The notes below the pieces were generated by a model. That model saw only the letters and a program-made list of their open reading frames with translations, did no database searches and was not told where the DNA came from. Shown here in pieces: positions 23,153-27,058 of a stretch of DNA of 27,058 nt. Positions within the stretch are counted from its first letter, which is position 1; every line of letters begins with the position of its first letter. Made by a program: the position numbers and the translations under genes. This DNA comes from Lachnospiraceae bacterium. GTDB taxonomy: Bacteria; Bacillota; Clostridia; Lachnospirales; Lachnospiraceae. The stretch spans positions 1 to 27,058 of the forward strand of contig JAGKTY010000028.1 in NCBI GenBank assembly GCA_021153185.1, given 5' to 3'.

Positions 23153-24560
23153 GCACCTCTAAAATTTCTGTTGCACCGGCCGGTGTCATCTGTTTGCCGG
23201 AAACAGCCGTACGGATTGGCCACATTACATAACCGTTTTTGCAGCCCTTCTCCTCAACATAGCCAAGAAGCATCTGATACAATGCATCGTTGCTATAATC
23301 TTCCTGTTCTTCTAAAAGCGGCAATACTTCTTTTAACACCTCATAAGATGACTGCGCATCGGTTTTCATCTTTTTGTGTGTATACATTGCAACATCATAC
23401 TCCGGCATTTCTTCAAAGAAATCAATATGACCGGCAATATCAGGGAAGATTTCAATACGGCTTTTTACCATACGGGCAATCTTGTGAAAATCCAAATCTT
23501 TATGAATAACTTCCTTCATATACGGAAGCGCCATCTCATAGAACACATCTTCATCCATTGCTTTGAAGTACTCACCGTTCATCCATTTGAGCTTGGTGTA
23601 ATCAAATACAGCCGGTGACTTTGACATATGATGATAATCAAATTTTTGGATGAGCTGTTCAAGACTCATGATTTCCTGATTGTCCTCCGGTGACCATCCA
23701 AGCAATGCAACGAAGTTCACAACCGCCTCAGTCAAAAATCCCTGTTCAATCAAATCCTCATAAGAAGAATGTCCACAGCGTTTTGAAAGCTTGTGATGTT
23801 CTTCATCTGTAATAAGCGGACAATGCACATAAACAGGAACCTCCCAGCCAAACGCATCATATAAACGATTGTATTTCGGCGAAGAAGACAAATATTCATT
23901 ACCGCGCACGACGTGCGTAATTCCCATCAGATGATCATCCACCACGTTGGCAAAGTTGTATGTCGGATAGCCGTCTGATTTGATCAGAATCATATCGTCA
24001 AGCTCCGCATTGTTTACGGTGATATCGCCGTAAATATCATCATGAAACGTCGTGGTTCCTTCAGTTGGCACATTCTGGCGGATGACAAACGGTTTTCCTG
24101 CCGCCAAATTTGCTTCGACTTCTTCTTTGGATAAAGACAAACAATGCTTGTCATACACATTGATTTCTTTTGTTTCACCATTTTCAAGCTGAATGGTCTG
24201 ATGAAGCGACTCGAGGCGCTCCTTGTCACAGAAACAGTAATATGCCTCTCCTTTGTCTACAAGCTGTTTTGCATATTCCATGTAAAGACCACTCTTTTGC
24301 CGTTCGCTCTGCACATACGGTCCGACACCGCCATCCTTGTCCGGTCCTTCATCATGCACAAGCCCTGTCTTTTGCAGCGTACGATAAATAATATCGACTG
24401 CACCTTCTACAAGACGCTCCTGATCGGTATCCTCGATACGGAGAATAAAATCTCCTCCCTCATGCTTTGTGATGAGATATGCATAAAGCGCCGTTCTAAG
24501 GTTTCCTACATGCATACGTCCTGTTGGACTTGGCGCAAATCTTGTACGAATTTTTGTCAT
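23088..24560 (-). CDS. gltX: Glutamyl-tRNA synthetase
   Basis: Class I synthetase that charges tRNA-Glu (and in many Firmicutes also tRNA-Gln). Start ATG 24560 (MTKIRTRFAPSPTG) with GGAGG eight nt upstream. The 490-residue length is normal. The HIGH motif appears as GRMHVGN (about 14-20), followed by the IEDTDQER signature. The KMSKS motif is KLSKR (about 257-261). The C-terminal anticodon-binding helical domain ends in IKKGIALLEAAI. No glutaminyl-tRNA synthetase is visible here, so indirect Gln-tRNA formation is possible. The 3' end overlaps the helicase start, and it lies 76 nt after the hydrogenase, all in the same direction. Confidence 0.96.
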   Translation of the reverse strand: MTKIRTRFAPSPTGRMHVGNLRTALYAYLITKHEGGDFILRIEDTDQERLVEGAVDIIYRTLQKTGLVHDEGPDKDGGVGPYVQSERQKSGLYMEYAKQLVDKGEAYYCFCDKERLESLHQTIQLENGETKEINVYDKHCLSLSKEEVEANLAAGKPFVIRQNVPTEGTTTFHDDIYGDITVNNAELDDMILIKSDGYPTYNFANVVDDHLMGITHVVRGNEYLSSSPKYNRLYDAFGWEVPVYVHCPLITDEEHHKLSKRCGHSSYEDLIEQGFLTEAVVNFVALLGWSPEDNQEIMSLEQLIQKFDYHHMSKSPAVFDYTKLKWMNGEYFKAMDEDVFYEMALPYMKEVIHKDLDFHKIARMVKSRIEIFPDIAGHIDFFEEMPEYDVAMYTHKKMKTDAQSSYEVLKEVLPLLEEQEDYSNDALYQMLLGYVEEKGCKNGYVMWPIRTAVSGKQMTPAGATEILEVLGKEESLSRIKKGIALLEAAI

Positions 24561-24636
24561 GTTTCTTCCTCCTGGTATCAGCATCTGCATCTCAAATGCC
24601 GTTTCAAGTTATGCTATCTGAGCCATCTGCAACCGG

Positions 24637-26118
24637 TTACTCTTTTTCCGGCAGCTTACATTTGGCACACTGTTTAAATGAATTAACCTCTTTCGCCGCC
24701 TGCGGCACCGGAATATTCGTTCCGGCTCCGGCTACACAACCACCCGGGCAAGCCATTCCTTCTATCAAACAGCCATTTTTCTTGCCGGCTTTTGCAAGCA
24801 TCAGCATTTTCTTGCATTCGGCAAGTGATTCGGCATGTTCAATATTTACCTCAACATCCGGATAGTACTCTCTGATACAATCCTCAATCGCACTCGCCAC
24901 TCCGCCGGCAACACCGTAACCACGTCCGGCACCTGTGGCATCATCCATATGTTCCATGGCCTCGATTTGATCGAGCAAAATTCCTTTTGCCTCAAACATA
25001 CCGACAAGCTCCTCAAATGTGATGACAAAATCGACATCCGAACGGACTGTTCTGCGGGATGCCTCTAATTTTTTGGATGCACACGGGCCGATAAATACAA
25101 CACTTGCGTCCGGATGCTCCTCCTTGATCACTCTGGCCGTTGCGACCATAGGGGTCAACGCGTTTGAAATGCTTCCGATTGTCTCCGGGAAGAATTTCTT
25201 TGCAAGCATCGACCAACTTGGACAACACGATGTCAAAAGGAATGGCAGCTCTCCCGTCGCAACCTTTTCAACATAGTGCTCCGCTTCTGCAATTGCGCCT
25301 GCATCTGCACCAATTGCCGTCTCATATACTTCATAAAAACCAAGTTGTTTCAGTGCCGTCTTAAAAATATCCGGTGTCACTTCTTTTCCAAACTGACCCA
25401 CAAACGCAGGCGCAACCTGCGCAATGATTTTTTTACCGGATTGCATCGCGCGGATTAACTGGAAAATCTGGGATTTGTCTGCAATGGCACCAAACGGACA
25501 ACTAACCATACACTGTCCGCAGGAAACACAAAGTTCACTGTCAATACAAGCGCGCTTTTGTTCATCATCTTTGATGGCATTCACGCCACATGCTGCTGCA
25601 CACGGTCTCACCTGATGTGAAATGGCATCGTACGGACAGACAGATTTACACTTACCGCAACGAATACATTTGTCCTGATCAATATAGGATTTGCCGTTTA
25701 CCATCGTAATCGCGCCTCTCGGGCAAACCTCCCTGCAAGGATGCGCCAGACACCCCATACACTTATCCGTAACGGTATAATCATTGTTAGGGCATTTGTT
25801 GCATGCGGACGGAATCACCTGCATAAGCGGCGGCTCATAATATTTTTCCGCAATATTGCTCTCTTCTACACCATGTGTCATATGAACCGGCATATTTTCA
25901 GGTCGTAAGGACATACCCATTGCAAGTCTGATTCGTTCTCTTACAACCGCACGCTCCCTGTAAATACTCTCCCAGTATTCCGGATTTTCCGCATTCACAA
26001 TCTTGTATGGCAATGCTTCCATATCGTCAATCAGGTTTGTGGATGTGTATGCCAAATTTGCCACTTCCTTGAACACACGCCTGCGGACTTTACGAACTTG
26101 TGTATCGATTCCTCTCAT
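24637..26118 (-). CDS. Monomeric [FeFe] hydrogenase
   Basis: Predicted H-cluster enzyme interconverting protons and H2 with ferredoxin. The 493-residue chain has an N-terminal helical part (1-100), then a Cys-rich [4Fe-4S] region: CNKC/CMGCLAHPCREVCP (106-133), CIRCGKCKSVCP (151-162), CAAAC (173-177) and CVSCGQCMVSCP (197-208). All H-cluster motifs are present: L1 TSCCPSW (296-302, including the proton-relay Cys), L2 GPCASKKLE (344-352, where the common form is MPC), and L3 EGMACPGGCVAGAG (453-466). There is no N-terminal [2Fe-2S] domain. This fits the group B-like monomeric enzymes of anaerobic Firmicutes (inference). A terminal CAKC (484-487) is extra. Strong GGAGG before ATG 26118. No maturases (hydE/F/G) nearby. 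Confidence 0.92.
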   Translation of the reverse strand: MRGIDTQVRKVRRRVFKEVANLAYTSTNLIDDMEALPYKIVNAENPEYWESIYRERAVVRERIRLAMGMSLRPENMPVHMTHGVEESNIAEKYYEPPLMQVIPSACNKCPNNDYTVTDKCMGCLAHPCREVCPRGAITMVNGKSYIDQDKCIRCGKCKSVCPYDAISHQVRPCAAACGVNAIKDDEQKRACIDSELCVSCGQCMVSCPFGAIADKSQIFQLIRAMQSGKKIIAQVAPAFVGQFGKEVTPDIFKTALKQLGFYEVYETAIGADAGAIAEAEHYVEKVATGELPFLLTSCCPSWSMLAKKFFPETIGSISNALTPMVATARVIKEEHPDASVVFIGPCASKKLEASRRTVRSDVDFVITFEELVGMFEAKGILLDQIEAMEHMDDATGAGRGYGVAGGVASAIEDCIREYYPDVEVNIEHAESLAECKKMLMLAKAGKKNGCLIEGMACPGGCVAGAGTNIPVPQAAKEVNSFKQCAKCKLPEKE

Positions 26119-26150
26119 ATATCCTCCTAAAACATCGTAAGCTATGACGT

Positions 26151-26185
26151 AAAATCAAGTGCCAGATGAAAACATCTGGCACTTG
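26151..26185 (-). terminator. Hairpin between the SHOCT gene and the hydrogenase
   Basis: A perfect 13-bp stem (26156-26168 with 26173-26185) with a 4-nt loop starts eight nt past the SHOCT-protein stop. On the minus strand ATTTTA follows, a short T-run, so termination may be partial. The hydrogenase has no obvious promoter in the remaining 32 nt and may depend on readthrough. Confidence 0.7.
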
Positions 26186-26192
26186 AAAATGT

Positions 26193-26939
26193 TTAGAATA
26201 TACTAACTAATTTTTTCTTTTCTGCCTCATACTCTTCCTGACTAAGAATTCCGTTGTCACGAAGAACTTTTAATTTTTTGATCTTTGTTTCAAACTCTGT
26301 AATATCGTCTGCAATATTTGAAAGAGCAACTGTATCATATCCTACCGATTCTGCTGCAGCAGGCTTTGGTGCCGGTGCAGGCGTAGGAGCTGCAGGTTTT
26401 GGTGCTGCGATTGATGCCGGTTTTGGCATAGCCGGTGTTGGAGTTGCTTTGATTTCAACAACGTCGATATCATCAGTTGCTGTTCCGGCAGCAGCCGCAT
26501 CTTTGAATACAGTACCCTTCTGCTGAATGCTCTCTGTCAGGCGCTGAGCCTTTTCTTTGGCTTCCTCAAGCGACTTTGCAAGCGCATTCTCCTCTTCAAA
26601 TCCAAGCAAGAACAAATATCTCGTAAATCCGGTTGAATCATTTTTGATTGTGATTCTATATGTCGGTTTATTCTGATATGTGACTGTCTCACATGCTTTT
26701 ATATTTAATAAATAATGGGAAATATTATCAATACGACCATTTAATCCCTTTTCATTATCAGACATGTAAACACGTCCGCTAATTCGAAGATTTGAAATAG
26801 CAATACGAAGCTTCTCAATCTTTTTGATCAGCATTCCTTCCTTGTATTCCCATTCTTTTTGGTACATAATCTTCTCAAGTCTGATACACTTGCTACATAC
26901 TTCACCAGAAGATTCTCCACCACAAATTAAACACTTCAT
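26193..26939 (-). CDS. Zinc-ribbon and SHOCT-domain protein
   Basis: A 248-residue protein of unknown function built from recognisable parts. An N-terminal treble-Cys zinc ribbon (CLIC and CSKC, residues 3-18) comes first, then a basic helix. A central beta-rich part (about 50-135) contains ITIKNDSTGFTRYLFLLGFEEENA, possibly a PH-like domain. A Pro/Ala-rich linker (about 163-197) joins a C-terminal SHOCT motif (IKKLKVLRDNGILSQEEYEAEKKKLV), a short oligomerisation domain. The start is ATG 26939, with AGGGAG eight nt upstream; GTG 26948 overlaps that site. Promoter and leader hairpin are visible. Relation to the hydrogenase downstream is unclear. Confidence 0.82.
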   Translation of the reverse strand: MKCLICGGESSGEVCSKCIRLEKIMYQKEWEYKEGMLIKKIEKLRIAISNLRISGRVYMSDNEKGLNGRIDNISHYLLNIKACETVTYQNKPTYRITIKNDSTGFTRYLFLLGFEEENALAKSLEEAKEKAQRLTESIQQKGTVFKDAAAAGTATDDIDVVEIKATPTPAMPKPASIAAPKPAAPTPAPAPKPAAAESVGYDTVALSNIADDITEFETKIKKLKVLRDNGILSQEEYEAEKKKLVSIF

Positions 26940-26959
26940 ACGATTCACTCCCTACTTCT

Positions 26960-26987
26960 TATCTATCAAATTGCAAAATGATAGATA
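26960..26987 (-). promoter_or_regulatory. Leader hairpin or operator upstream of the SHOCT gene
   Basis: TATCTATCA and TGATAGATA form a perfect 9-bp inverted repeat with a 10-nt spacer, between the predicted transcription start (near 27000) and the ribosome-binding site. It could be an RNA hairpin in the leader or a repressor site. Confidence 0.4.
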
Positions 26988-27005
26988 CTTTTACATTCTG
27001 TAAAT

Positions 27006-27034
27006 AATATAACACAAATTGACTCACTTTGTAA
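27006..27034 (-). promoter_or_regulatory. Promoter of the SHOCT gene
   Basis: Minus-strand TTACAA (27029-27034), 17-nt spacer, TATATT (27006-27011). The leader is about 60 nt. Confidence 0.65.
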
Positions 27035-27058
27035 CCTATATTTATCAAATTTTTTTAA

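Noticed and set aside
26254..26526. Plus-strand 90-residue Gly/Ala-rich ORF
   Set aside because: It is the complement of the Pro/Ala-rich linker of the SHOCT protein and has no ribosome-binding site.

Overview
The window looks like a chromosomal stretch from a low-GC anaerobic Firmicute, most likely Lachnospiraceae (Roseburia/Agathobacter-like). This is inferred from protein families (clostridial-type SerA, DUF1292, DUF5662, a multi-cluster [FeFe] hydrogenase), strong GGAGG ribosome-binding sites and TTGACA/TATAAT-like promoters. Most of it is core metabolism and translation. I see no prophage, CRISPR array, rRNA or tRNA.

Layout. (1) 1-8600, all minus strand: leuB-ilvD-ilvB (branched-chain amino acids), a membrane-anchored L,D-transpeptidase directly behind ilvB, then serC-serA (serine) with its own promoter. 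leuB has a clear promoter with a 17-bp palindrome about 70 bp upstream of the predicted transcription start. (2) 8570-11460, minus: a VanY-like carboxypeptidase overlapping tgt, and yajC with its own promoter. Between tgt and yajC is a repeat-rich block resembling a mobile-element scar. (3) 11430-12690, plus: aroC, divergent from vanY. (4) 12659-15981, minus: a likely three-gene operon of a beta-propeller lactonase-like protein with a structured leader, a DUF2156 protein and an Eis-like GNAT acetyltransferase. (5) 16022-18083: an RluA-type pseudouridine synthase (plus) and trpS (minus) share a terminator. The trpS promoter has a 17-bp palindrome across its -10. (6) 18067-20883, minus: an isoamylase-like GH13 protein whose catalytic motifs are lost, then DUF5662, then a small Cys-rich ORF. 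(7) 20993-27058: DUF1292 (plus), then a UvrD-like helicase, gltX, the [FeFe] hydrogenase and a zinc-ribbon/SHOCT protein (all minus).

The amino-acid genes supply Leu/Ile/Val, Ser and chorismate. TrpS, GltX, Tgt and RluA serve translation. YajC, VanY-like and the L,D-transpeptidase serve the envelope. The hydrogenase fits a fermentative anaerobe. The least ordinary items are the apparently catalytically dead isoamylase homologue coupled to DUF5662 and a Cys-rich peptide, the repeat block between tgt and yajC, the two operator-like palindromes, and the structured leader of the lactonase operon. Nothing here is clearly a new defence or mobile system. All promoters and terminators were read by eye.
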